Positions 35,049-45,504 of a stretch of DNA of 64,000 nucleotides are shown piece after piece. Position 1 is the first letter of the stretch. Each line of letters starts with the position of its first letter. Location: positions 3,286,001 through 3,350,000 of the forward strand of contig NC_064681.1 of the NCBI RefSeq assembly GCF_023278565.1, given 5' to 3'. The notes beneath the pieces are model-generated. The model was not told the origin of the DNA. It ran no database searches and worked only from the letters and a program-made list of their open reading frames with translations. A program made the position numbers and the translations under genes. This DNA is from Colletotrichum lupini. Taxonomy: Eukaryota; Ascomycota; Sordariomycetes; Glomerellales; Glomerellaceae.

Positions 35049-35140
35049 CTCGTGCCCGCCCCCACTTTTTTGGGCATTCGGGACTCATTACCTACTAAAG
35101 TGGGTGCTTTTCAGCCAAACGGCCTCCTCAGCCAAACGGG
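35049..35140 (+). repeat. Left terminal inverted repeat of Fot1-type element
   Basis: Begins CTCGTGCCCGCCCCCACTTT. It matches the right repeat with about five differences over 92 bases, four of them C/T transitions and one A/T. It stays GC-rich and keeps CA dinucleotides, unlike the interior. Confidence 0.92.
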
Positions 35141-36199
35141 TAGATAATCGTCGATTATATACTATTATATATAAGCCTCGACTACCCCCTTTTTAATAGC
35201 CGCCTATTATCTAGACCGTTAATTACGTATATAGGCTAAAGCTAGCTAGTATTCCTTATCTTCTTAGCTTTTTTTCTTACTTTAAAAGCCCCTTTTTTAA
35301 TAGCTAAGCAGATCTTTATATTTACTACTTTGACGAGAGCTACTGCTTTAGCGATCTCGGATACTTACCTCCGTTCGACTATACGTTAACCGTCTTTTAT
35401 TATAATAATTCCTCTAGTCTATAGCTAATTATTCTTACCCTACTTACGGGCTCTGCTTACTTATTAAGCTAGCTAGGTTAGGCCGAGGTCTCTTTTTATC
35501 TAGAGGAGCTCAGAGCCTTATATAAGTACTCTACGAATAAACCGCTCGAGATTCTATTTAAGCGGGGAAGCCTCGCTAGTTAAGTACTAAATCTCTTTAT
35601 TAAGGGTATTTATATCCTCTTATAGACGCTAGGTAACGCGGCAGAGCTTTTAAATAGTCGTAGGTATAGTAAATAGTAAGGAACCTAGCCCTTAAAAAGG
35701 TAGTATAATTAGTTAAGAATCGTAGCTACGATTACGGATCTTTTTAAGTATAATTTATAGATTATATAGGCAGATACCTATCTTTTTAAATACTAAAAGA
35801 ATTATAAAATATTTAAATGCCTCCTTATGAATAGACTATATAAAGCCGAGGAATTCTAGTTTAGTAATATTAGTATAGCCTTTTTAAACCACGATGTCGA
35901 GTACCTTAGCGTAGTAGTACTTAAGGGGCTAAAAGACTATAATATCGAGAGGTTAGAGAATATATATACTATGTAATAGAAATCCAAATAGGATAATATC
36001 GTATTTATTATAGTACTTAATAAACTCGATAGTATAGTAAGATCTATACCTATTTATAAGTAGTAGTCTCTTAGCTCCCCTAGTTCGACCCTTCGTATAT
36101 ATATCGAAGTACTTAATCTAATCTAGAGTTATTATATTATTTATATAGCTAGTAGGTAAGACTCTTATAATAGTATTAGATTCGAGCTCTTTAACGCTA

Positions 36200-36410
36200 T
36201 ACTACCTAGCTATATAAACAGAGCCGCTAAGGATTAGAAAGGCTAGTACGTAATCTCTAGTAGTAGAGATAGCCTCTATAGTAGTAGTAAACTCTCTATT
36301 AGTTAGAAAGGCGAAGTAATAGGCCCTTCTTTTCTTTGTAATAACTATACTAAATTTCCTAACCCCTATTTAGAATCCAGTCTTGTCTATATTCTATATA
36401 TTAAAAGGCT
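36200..36410 (-). pseudogene. Transposase remnant, Fot1/Pot2 type (DDE family)
   Basis: Reading the minus strand, a trace like NIDKTGF-stop-IG is followed by KKRRAYYFAFLTNRE and then IEAIS, DYVLAFLILSGSVYIA. This is the catalytic-core stretch of Pogo/Fot1 transposases, in which the first catalytic Asp lies in a NxDETGF motif. The Glu-to-Lys change and TAG/TAA codons are those expected from C-to-T changes on either strand. The rest of the coding region, probably spanning most of 35150-36950, is too decayed to follow. Confidence 0.8.
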
Positions 36411-36969
36411 AGATCCTATACTCGTCGACGACCTCTTTTAGCTTAAGAAAGTAAGAGTTAATAGTATTTTTATTTTTAGATTTGCGCCGCTTAGCGTTTA
36501 GCACTTTCTCCTTAACTAAAGAGTAATTATGCTTCTTAATAAATCGACTAGCCTATTAGGAGTTAATAATTAGAGGAGGAGGTAGGTCCTTAGTATTATT
36601 AATATCTACTAGGTCCTACGACTCGGTAAGTAAGTAATTAGTAGCGCTAACGACTAGCTCGCGCTTTATAAGTAGGTTAATTCGGTCTAAATAGTTAATA
36701 TAATTATAAATCGCCTTTTCTTAGTCCTAAGTAAGCTTATAGCCGTGGCTAGTACGCTCTTTTAACGAGTATTTATTAGAAATCCTCTAACTAAGCTTTT
36801 AGTACGGAACAGAGTACTACCGAGCCGCCGCTATAATTAATAACTCCGGGTCTTCGCGAATAGCTATAATAGCTACTTATATACGCTCCTCTTTAGCGAT
36901 ATTAAATTTAGGTATTATAGTAAAAAGTGGTAGAAGTGGTAATATATAGAGATAAATCGCGATAATTAT

Positions 36970-37062
36970 GCCCGTATGGCTAAGGAGGCCGTTTGGCTAA
37001 AAAGCACCCACTTTAGTGGGTGATGAGTCCCGAATGCCCAAAAAAGTGGGGGCGGGCACGAG
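36970..37062 (-). repeat. Right terminal inverted repeat of Fot1-type element
   Basis: Reverse complement of the left repeat; ends ...GGCGGGCACGAG directly before the TA duplication. Confidence 0.92.
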
Positions 37063-37064
37063 TA

Positions 37065-38749
37065 CTGCGTAGTCGTGTCCCTTCAGTCCTTCCTGCTATT
37101 TCAACCATCAAGCCATTCATCATCAGGGGTTGCGGCTGATGCGCTGCTCAATTCTCGCTCATCTAATAGAGCTCACTTGGCAATAGGTGGCAGCGAGAGA
37201 CAGGTGTGAGAAATTGCAGTAGCTCGTACAAACTAACAAGCAAAGCTCGTGCTGGTGAGAGACATGCATTGCAACAATACCCAGCCCTTTTGATGATTCC
37301 AAGACAATCGCAAGGAACTCGCCCAATCCTCGTGGACCTCCCAACCCCCCCGTGTGTCCTCACACATGTCTAGTCAGACAGACCGCCGGGATTAGACATG
37401 CATCAATGTACCGGTATGCTACGGGACGACCTTAGGGACGACTCTAAGACGGGCGGGTTAGGTGTCCTGCGACAAGTGCGTGGCAGCTCTAACACAACTG
37501 GATGCCAAAAGTTAAAACACAGTGGGAATCCCGTCCCCTAGCTCCCCCTGTCCCCTCCTCCGATCCCCTCCGGCATCAGGAATTGTCCATCTTTGTCCGT
37601 CTCTCCTCCGAAAAGTCCGTCCCTCCAGATCGTGAACCCGCCCGGGAAAGCCCACGAATATGAATTCTGCGGTTGACGGTTGTCGGCAACCAATTAGCGG
37701 CGGTGGGGGGTGGGAAAGTCTTGATGTCATTGATATCAAAACACCCTTGTCGATTTCCTGAGAATTTCCAGTAAAAGCTCCGCAAGAGCTGCAAAGCAAC
37801 AAAGGGACCCCTGGGCCTTTGCTCAACCGGGGAACGCCCGAATCGGACACCCTGCGCTCTTGATTCGCTTGTACCTACTTTACAGTTGCGCAGGATTCCA
37901 ATTACACAATGAACTGCGGAAAGCCTTGCTCATCGAAAGTTCCAACGCTGGATCGGATCGGGCGTGCCCTAGTGAGAAGTACGGGTAGTTCGAAAGAACC
38001 GTAAAAGTCGTTGACGGCTGGATTAGTGTGTGAATTCGAGGCTCTAGATATGTATGGATTAAGAATGCGCATCCGCCTACCCTGACTTACCTTAGTCACG
38101 AGGTGTTCGGAGTCGATGACTGTCGATCGTGAGAAACAACGTTCTGGCACACCGTACCCAGCTGACACGGGGAATGAAATGGGTGGGAAGGTAAATGGCT
38201 GTCAAGCCTTGCTGCTGGGCACGCTGCGCCTCCATCCTACAAAGACAATAGCAGCATGCAGGGACCGGGCTCAAGTCCACCATTCTTCGTCTAGATATAC
38301 GAATGCTTCGATCTAGGTATCATCCTTCGAATCGTCCTTCGAAAGGACGAGTATCTTGATGTACATTATCCTGCACAGAAGTTCTTCCTTCACAAGCAAA
38401 GAGGACCTCTCTTATCCTCACAGAGCCAGCGCGCTTGAGAAGTGTACCGTCTCGTCCGATGAAGAGCTACCTGAGTCGTTCAACCTCACGCTAAACTGTT
38501 TGTTTCGTTCGCCCGGACCTTGCCAGCCGGGACAAATTCCGGACGGCCTTCTCGAAACCTGCAGCTCGTGCTTCTTTTGTTCCCAGTGGTTCCTTTGATT
38601 CCCCCCAGGGCCCAACCCAACTTATCCCACGCAGCGAGACTAGAACAGTTCGAGGCTGAACGTGGCCGGACGGTCCGGTAGCGCACTGGCCCTTTGAGAG
38701 ACAAGGTGGTAGGTGGTAATACCTTACAAAGTAGGTAAAGACAAGGTGT
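37065..38749. other. Unique spacer between two transposons
   Basis: About 1.69 kb of ordinary-composition DNA between two RIP-affected elements. Open frames on the minus strand (37512-37850, 37902-38168) have no family signature and no splice-supported model. No gene is called. RIP has not visibly spread into it. Confidence 0.55.
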
Positions 38750-38751
38750 TA

Positions 38752-38805
38752 CCGTAGAAACTCGAGCACTTCAAACTTGCGTTAGCCCGTGCTAACCCTG
38801 CTAGC
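38752..38805 (+). repeat. Left terminal inverted repeat, second element
   Basis: Begins CCGTAGAAACTCGAGCACTT and runs 54 bases. It differs from the right repeat at one position (G here, A in the reverse-complemented right copy). Confidence 0.93.
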
Positions 38806-41075
38806 GCTCTAGTAGAACCGTAATACTACCTAAAGTAGTTAAATATAGCCGCTACTTATTTTTAGTATATACTAATATTCTAATCGATCTAGTTAATAAG
38901 AGCTCGCTATTAAAGCTAGACTTATAATTAATTTAATTTAATAATTATTTTAACTTTTTTATCGTTTTTAAGCTTTTTTTGTCGAATTAGTAAAAAGGAT
39001 AAAAGTATTAATTAAAGACTATCGTATATAAGTAACTAAAAGCCCCTAACTATCCCCTAGCTTATTACTACTAACGGGCCCCTATTTATATAATAATTAG
39101 ATTATTAGGTCGACGTACTACTTATTAATATTATTACGGACTTCTTTTATTATAGAAATATACTTTAACCCGTCGTTTAAAATAGCGAAGTTTAAAATCT
39201 CTTTTTATAGCGTCTCTTATTTAATATAGGTTTCTATATCGAAGAGCTCTTACTTAGTATAATTAATAACCTCGGCGAGTACGTTTTTAATCCGGATCTT
39301 ATTAACCTAACTACCGTTAGGCCGAATAAATATTCTATACTATAAAAAGGCCTAGTTAACTATTAAGCCCTTTTTATAAGCTAATTTAGTAACTATTATC
39401 TTAACTATTTTAATAATTATTATTCTCTTTATACCCGTTTCCTATTTAAGTTCCTCTTACTTATTTAGCGCTTTTTTTATTTATTAAGTACGTAAGCGTT
39501 AGTTATTTTTAAAAGCTATTACTTAAAGGGCTTATTAATTATAATATTAAGAAGTTAAAAGAGGGAAGTAGTCCTTAGTAATATAAAGTAGGGTATAATA
39601 TAATATTAACGTAATAGCACTAAAATAAAATCTATTTTATAAAAAGAAGTAATATTTATAACTAATAAGTACTTATCTCCCTTAATTAGCGCTACTAATT
39701 CTTTTTTAATCTATTTTTTAAATAAGTACTTATTATTATAGGCCGTCTTATTAAACTTAATTATTACTCTTTTTATATATAATAAGGCCTCTTTTTTTTA
39801 TAATTAACTCCCTTCTTTTATAGGCTTATTATAAAATATTATTTTTAGTTTAATTCGTTATATACTATTAGTAAAAATATAAAATATTAATATAGCTTAT
39901 TACTTATCTTAACTACTATAATTACTCTTATTAACTACGGTTTTATCCCTAACGTTGTTATATATATAACTATTTAAGTATTCAAAAGGAACTAAGGTCT
40001 CGTTAAGGTTAAGAATTTACGAGTTAAGAAATTAACGAGCTAGATTCTTAAGTATATTTCTAAGGTTAGACCGCTTTATTATTACTAGGGCTATTTAGTT
40101 AACTTATTAAATAAAAGAAAGAAAGCTATTAATAACTTTAAAATACTTAGTAAGTAACTTAGTTACTTATTTAATAAGTTAACGTTAAGTAATTCGTATA
40201 CGATTTTAAAAGCTACGAAACTAATTAAAAGAAAAAGTAAAAAGATATTTATTATTTAAATTCTACTTAATAAAAATCTGCTTAGCGTTCTTTTTAAATT
40301 AATTAGTATTAACGAGCTTTCTTTTACTTCGTTACTAGTAGAAAGCGTTATAAAGTACTATTTTAAGCTCTAGTTACTACGGGTAGTAAGTATAGTTAGA
40401 GGACCGATTAATAATTAACTCGCGGTTTTAATACTAAATAATAACCGTACTTTAAGGGATTTTAAATTAATTTATAACTTCTTAGTATATAAGATATTTA
40501 TATATCCTTAGTAGCTCGGTCTTGCCCTAGCGTAGTTATAATAAGTAGATTACCTCCTCGTTAGTCTTCTTAATATAATAATACTTAAGAAATATAAAGA
40601 GGTTAACTTTAGTTTAGTAAGTATAATAATAAGGGCGCTACTTAACTAAGTAACTTCGTAATATATATTTTCGGTTTTTAATAGGGGTAGGAGTAGGCCC
40701 GCGGCGCTTAGTTACTAAAAGTATAATTAGCTCTTTTATTATATTCGTACTCTTCTTAATAAGGGCCCGTTATAAGGGTATTATAAGTATTTAACGAGGC
40801 CCGTAATAGAGGTATAATTAAAAGTATAATTAATAGTATAATTAGTAATTAAATTAGTAATATAATTAGTAGAAGTATAAGTAGTAGTAGGCCGTAATAA
40901 GTAGCTAGGTTAATTACTAAGCTAGGTAGTAGCTAGAGGTAAGTAGAGGTAAGTCGAAATAAGTAATTAGGTAGGAGTAAAAAATAGAAAATAATCACTT
41001 ACCGCCTTCTATATACGGTATAGTCGATTGAATAATTGAATATAATTGACTACCCGAAAAGGTTTAGTATGGGAA

Positions 41076-41129
41076 GCTAGTAGGGTTAGCACGGGCTAAC
41101 GCAAGTTTGAAGTGCTCGAGTTTCTACGG
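41076..41129 (-). repeat. Right terminal inverted repeat, second element
   Basis: Reverse complement of the left repeat with one mismatch; ends ...CGAGTTTCTACGG immediately before the TA duplication. Confidence 0.93.
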
Positions 41130-41131
41130 TA

Positions 41132-42371
41132 TTGAGGTAGTTTCTTTAACCATTTTTACAAGCCTGTGTTGACGAATGAGCTTGTCGGGTACACCACTCC
41201 GATCATAGCTCGCACGCATTGCCATGCGTTCCCCCAACTTACCATGCGTTCGGCTCGCCGTGCCTCCGTAGGAAGCTGACATCATCCCTTGGTTTACACT
41301 AACAGCCCTGGCCCTAAGAAATTTTGTTGGGGAGGAGGAGGAGGAGGAGGAGCTCGTTGTCAGCAGCCAGCCGCTGTCAAGAATTGTCTTGCAGTCAGTT
41401 AAATGCATCAATGATTCCAAAAAGTTGGTTTGGCAGAGAGCCATTGTACAATGTCGAAACCAAAGTTGGGCTCAGAACCCAGAGGCTATTCAAGTTCACC
41501 CTCCACGGTAGGCAAGGCAACGAACAGGAACCCTAGATGCCGAAGAGATCGTCAACCTCCCCCTCCCCCCTTTGGCGATGTTCGATTTCCTCAATGAAAC
41601 AAGCGATGGCCAAGGCCTCTGCCCCTCCCGAGTGATTCCCGTCTGAGCTACCCTTGCCGCACCCACTCTTCCCAAGTTCCCACCCATGCTCATCCTGGCA
41701 AAGCCTGGGTTGGACCCTCCCATGCGTCCCCATTTTTTGACCCTCGGGCTTGCGACGGTACCGATGGACGAGACAAGAATTGGAAGCATGCGCTCTTCTT
41801 CCTCCACCTCCTTCGCTGCATCCATGTGCCGTTGCCGGTTCCCCTTCAAGACAACACACTACCTTACCCACCGGCAAGCTAACTCGCACACACAAGCCTT
41901 TAGAAGTTTAGCCTTGCCTTGACATGCTTGGAGTGACATTGGTCTCCTTCGGGGGGGGGGCGTTGCCTCTTGCAATAAAATGATACCCGTCCCGCCCCCC
42001 TTGCTGTAGGTCTCAGATGCTAACATGTCCCTCTCTGCTCGTTTCCTGTTAACTTTGGCATTCCACCCCTCCTCCCATACATCCCATCAAGCTTGCTTGC
42101 CCCCCTCCATCTTCTCTCGAGAGTAGTGAGAGAGAGAGCTGTATGCAGCATCCCAGTGACCTACCTACCTTGAGAGCTTCGGTTTTAGGTTCCCCGGCGG
42201 CTTGCTCAACTCAATTGACCTTTGGTTGAACTGCGCCAGTCCAGCCCTGTATCTTACACCAAGAGCCATTGGGCTTCTCACGGGGTCTCGTACATAAAAA
42301 CACCGTAAACAGGACCTCCGCGACTACTACTTTAGTGTATCTACGGACCCGTCCCCTCTACGCGCGCAGCC
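41132..42371. other. Region between transposon zone and CFA-synthase gene
   Basis: 1.24 kb without a supported gene. It includes a GGA triplet run at about 41333-41352, a poly-G run near 41953-41961 and a GA repeat near 42128-42139. The proximal part should hold the promoter of the downstream gene; tacataaaaa at about 42291 is a possible TATA-like site about 80 bp before the start. Confidence 0.5.
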
Positions 42372-44006
42372 ATGCCCAAGCTCCCCTCGCTGGTCCCAGC
42401 GGCCGTCGCCAAACCCCTCTACCGCGGCACCGAGCTCGTGAGAGGCGCCGTCGGCAGCCTGACCTGGGGACCGGCCCTATCGGTAGCCAAGCCCGCCATC
42501 CTCTCCGTCTTTTCAAAGATTGAGCGCGGCACCCTCCTGCTCGTCGACGAGCCCGCCGAGCTCCGGAGGGTATTCGGCCAGAAGCTGGGCGCAAAGTACA
42601 ACGAGAACCTCACCAACGGCGACCACGTGCCTCGCCGCGCCGATGCCGTGCCCCGCGTGGAGCTGGTCGTCAAGAGCGATGCGTTCTGGATGCGCCTGTT
42701 CTTGTTCGCTGACATGGGGTTCGCCGAGTCGTATATGCTGGGGGAGATTGAGTGCAAGGACTTGACTGCCTTCTTTCAGGTCAGTACACTCGCAAACTGG
42801 GGCGGGCGTTATGGTCATGTAGGGGTGGTGTGGCTAACTTGACACGGCGTCACAGCTCTTCATCGTCAACCGTGAAGAAATGGGCAACGGAACAACCTGG
42901 ATATCGAGCTTGTCCACCGCCGTCTCGAGCCTGGCGCGAACCACAAACACCCTGTCCAACGCCCTCCTCAACATCTCGGCGCACTATGACATCAGCAACG
43001 ACATGTTCGCCGCCTTCCTGTCGCCGGACATGACCTACTCGTGCCCCATCTGGAAACCGCAAAGCAGCGCCGACGACCCCAACGAGCCGGAAGAGACGCT
43101 GGAGCAGGCGCAAATGACCAAGCTGCACCGCTTCATCGACGGCGCGCGCATCAAGCCGTCGGATCACGTGCTGGAGATTGGCACCGGCTGGGGTTCCTTT
43201 GCGATCGAGGCGGTGAAGAAGACGGGCTGCCGCGTGACGAGCTTGACGCTCTCCAAGGAGCAAAAGGCGCTCGCGGAGGAGCGCATCGAGGCCGCGGGGT
43301 TCTCTGACCGTATCGACGTCAGGCTTACGGATTACCGAGAGCTAGAGACGCCGGGCAGGCCGTTTGACAAGATTGTGTCCATTGAGATGCTGGAGGCCGT
43401 TGGTCAGGAGTTCCTGGCGACGTATTTTGCGCAAATGGACAGGTTGCTGAAGAAGGATGGGGGTATCGCCGTCTTCCAGTGCATTACGATGCCGGAAGGT
43501 CGCCATGAGGCGTACTCCAAGGGCGAAGAGTAAGTCGCAAAGCAGAACTCATGAAATAGGGTCGCGTGCTGACAGACTGCAGTTTCATCAACCACTACAT
43601 CTTCCCGGGAGGTTACCTCCCATCGATCACTCAGCTGTTGAACCACATCAGCAAGGAGTCCAAGGGCACTCTCATTGTCGAAAAGGTGGAGAACATTGGT
43701 GGCCACTACTCAAAAACCCTGAGGCTGTGGAAGGAGGAGTTCCTCCGCAACTTTGATTCCAAGATCCGTCCGGCGTTGAAACGTGAGCATGATGACATGA
43801 CTGAAGAAGAAATAGATGTATTTAGAAGGAAGTGGGAGGTAAGACACGTACCATCATCCCTTCTCTGGTATTTCTAAGCTAATCTGGCCATGCAGTACTA
43901 CTTCACATACTGCGAAGCCGGGTTCCGAACAAAGACGCTTGGCGACGCGATAATAACCGTTGGGCGCGAGGGTGCTCTGGAGTTGATGGAAGGCATTCCG
44001 CTATGA
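42372..44006 (+). CDS. Cyclopropane-fatty-acyl-phospholipid synthase-like protein
   Basis: Four exons, 42372-42779, 42856-43529, 43583-43838 and 43896-44006, encode 482 aa. The family transfers a methylene or methyl group from S-adenosylmethionine to double bonds of acyl chains in phospholipids or sphingolipids. HYDISNDMFAAFLSPDMTYS (about 179-198) is the substrate-site signature of bacterial CFA synthases and mycolic acid cyclopropane synthases. LEIGTGWGSFAIEA (about 244-257) is the SAM-binding loop. INHYIFPGGYLPS and YYFTYCEAGFRT are further family blocks. The N-terminal about 135 residues resemble the CFA N-terminal domain; there is no membrane segment. Family members of this type are mainly bacterial, so an ancient transfer is likely. 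It lies about 1.2 kb from a RIP-affected transposon. Confidence 0.9.
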
Positions 44007-44119
44007 AGAAAGTGGACATGATTGTTGGAGGAGACAAGACCGTGTCATAATTTTGAAGAGACGGATGCATGAGGCCCCGGGGCCTTGATGAGATTTAAAG
44101 CAGCGTAGAGGATAAAGAC

Positions 44120-45115
44120 TCATTTCTTTTTCTTGGACTTGTTAGACTTTGGCTTCGAACTTATCGAAGCACCTCCAAATCGAGGAAAGCGGTTGGCGTG
44201 ATCCACGTCGAATGCGGACTTGTGTTTCCTGAACAAGAGCATCGTCACCCGCGCATCTTCGATACTTGAGTGAGCACCGCCTTGGATGGTAACCTTGAGC
44301 AACTCCTCTGCAAGTCTTCTAAGCGCTGGCTTACTGCCGTTGCCGTACTGCCGAAACCCAGGGTGCTTGGCCGTATCGCGAATGTCTTTACTCGGATGAC
44401 TGAGTTTCAGGCAGTCCAGATCGTGCTTGATATCGTGAGCAACCACTATCCTGTCTTTAAGGAGCGCGGCGACTTCCTTTTGGACCTCGTCGAAGTCCCG
44501 GGCAAATCTCATGTGCTTAGGGAGGATCCCGCTCACAGCACTTCGCCAGTCCGTCACCCGTTCTTGGGGCTTCACATACGAATCGTATACTTGGCGTCCG
44601 TGAAAGTCAACGATGCTCACACGAGCCAAGACGGACTCGTATCCTCCATCTCCAACACCAACCATTTCGCAGTCGATGGCGATGTACTTGCCCACCTCGA
44701 TTCCTTCTATGAGACCAGAGTTGATCTTATCCTTTTCGGATCCGAGCATGGAATTGTTCTTCAGCCCGAGACCGTAGGCCTCAGCCAGTGCTTCCGAAGA
44801 GATGTCATTGTCTTGGGCCCAGAGAGCGAGTGACGGCGACGGGCCGACCTTGGGTTCGACTTCAACCTTTGAACTTTGTGCAACACCCATGCGTCCGTTC
44901 TTTGTTTTTACGGCCTTTGGGGTGTGCGTAGCTGGTCCCGACGTTTTGGAAGCAATCTTCTTCTTTTTGGACTGTTGTTGGTCCGAGGTTGAAGATTCTG
45001 CTTTTCTCTTGACACCCCCAGACGTCTTGGCTGGTGTAGTTGAGGAAGAAGACGGGCCTGCCGCTTTGAGTTGTGCCTGGAGCTTCTTCCAATTTGATGA
45101 CAGCTCAGGGGCCAT
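44120..45115 (-). CDS. REX4: RNA exonuclease Rex4
   Basis: Single exon, 331 aa from the Met at 45115. Rex4 is a DEDDh 3'-5' exonuclease linked to rRNA processing in yeast. The first about 115 residues are Ser/Thr/Lys-rich with KKKKIASK, a probable nuclear/nucleolar signal. The exonuclease core starts at IAIDCEMVGVGDGGYESVLA, with metal-ligand Asp148 and Glu150. VVAHDIKHDLDCLKLSHP supplies the second Asp. HSSIEDARVTMLLF supplies the His and last Asp. The C-terminus is Lys/Ser-rich. The frame is open upstream to 45337, but that extension has no conserved features and MAPELSSNWKKLQ is a typical start. It is transcribed divergently from ESA1 and tail-to-tail with the CFA-synthase gene, 113 bp apart. 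Confidence 0.92.
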   Translation of the reverse strand: MAPELSSNWKKLQAQLKAAGPSSSSTTPAKTSGGVKRKAESSTSDQQQSKKKKIASKTSGPATHTPKAVKTKNGRMGVAQSSKVEVEPKVGPSPSLALWAQDNDISSEALAEAYGLGLKNNSMLGSEKDKINSGLIEGIEVGKYIAIDCEMVGVGDGGYESVLARVSIVDFHGRQVYDSYVKPQERVTDWRSAVSGILPKHMRFARDFDEVQKEVAALLKDRIVVAHDIKHDLDCLKLSHPSKDIRDTAKHPGFRQYGNGSKPALRRLAEELLKVTIQGGAHSSIEDARVTMLLFRKHKSAFDVDHANRFPRFGGASISSKPKSNKSKKKK

Positions 45116-45504
45116 AGTCTCTGCTTCCGAATGAGATATTTTCGGATATGACCGCTCGTGTATCAGCGAGAGGAAACTATAAGGTGTTTTTCGAAATATG
45201 AAAAACGGTAAATGGGAAACTCTTGGATGTAAAGTCAGCGATGAGAGTCGAGCCCAAATGAGAGAAAATGGAAAAATGCACTTATCGAGGTCGGGTGGAG
45301 TGGAGTCAGCGCCTGGGCTAGCGCACCTTTCTTGCAAGGGTTCACGGCAATTTCTTCACCGCCTTTGGGCAGTTCGCGCTTTCTGCCACACCACCTTCCT
45401 GTTCCTGCAGTAATTCAATCATCTTTTGCGACCGAGAACAGCAAGCCGATTGTCGCATTTTACCAACATCCATCAACTGTCAACCACCACATCGAGTATT
45501 CATC
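45116..45504. promoter_or_regulatory. Divergent promoter REX4 / ESA1
   Basis: 389 bp between the divergent start codons of REX4 and ESA1. No specific motif is claimed; such short spacing suggests a shared nucleosome-free promoter. Confidence 0.45.

Larger units (their letters stand above)
35049..37062. mobile_element. Fot1/Pogo-type DNA transposon, RIP-degenerated
   Basis: A 2,014-bp element bounded by 92-bp inverted repeats and flanked on both sides by TA (35047-35048 and 37063-37064), the target duplication of the Tc1/mariner-Pogo superfamily. The interior is extremely AT-rich, nearly free of CA and TG dinucleotides, and full of stops in all frames, the pattern of RIP. A minus-strand transposase trace places it in the Fot1/Pot2 group. 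Size and repeat length agree with that group. It cannot encode a working transposase. Confidence 0.9.
38752..41129. mobile_element. Unassigned TIR transposon, RIP-degenerated, TA duplication
   Basis: A 2,378-bp element bounded by 54-bp inverted repeats with a single C/T difference and flanked by TA on both sides (38750-38751, 41130-41131). The interior is RIP-saturated: AT-rich, stops everywhere, CA/TG almost absent. The repeats share no sequence with those of the neighbouring Fot1-type element, so this is a different family. The right part (about 40,790-40,900) holds decayed short repeats (agtataatta-like). No transposase motif could be recognised on either strand. The TA duplication suggests the Tc1/mariner-Pogo superfamily, but this is unproven. 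Confidence 0.82.

Noticed and set aside
35141..36969. Reading the AT-rich interior as a centromere-like or organellar insertion
   Set aside because: Sharp inverted-repeat borders, TA duplications and a transposase trace identify it as a RIP-affected DNA transposon.
37512..38168. Small minus-strand frames between the two transposons
   Set aside because: No motif, no introns, no conserved start; called as unique spacer instead.
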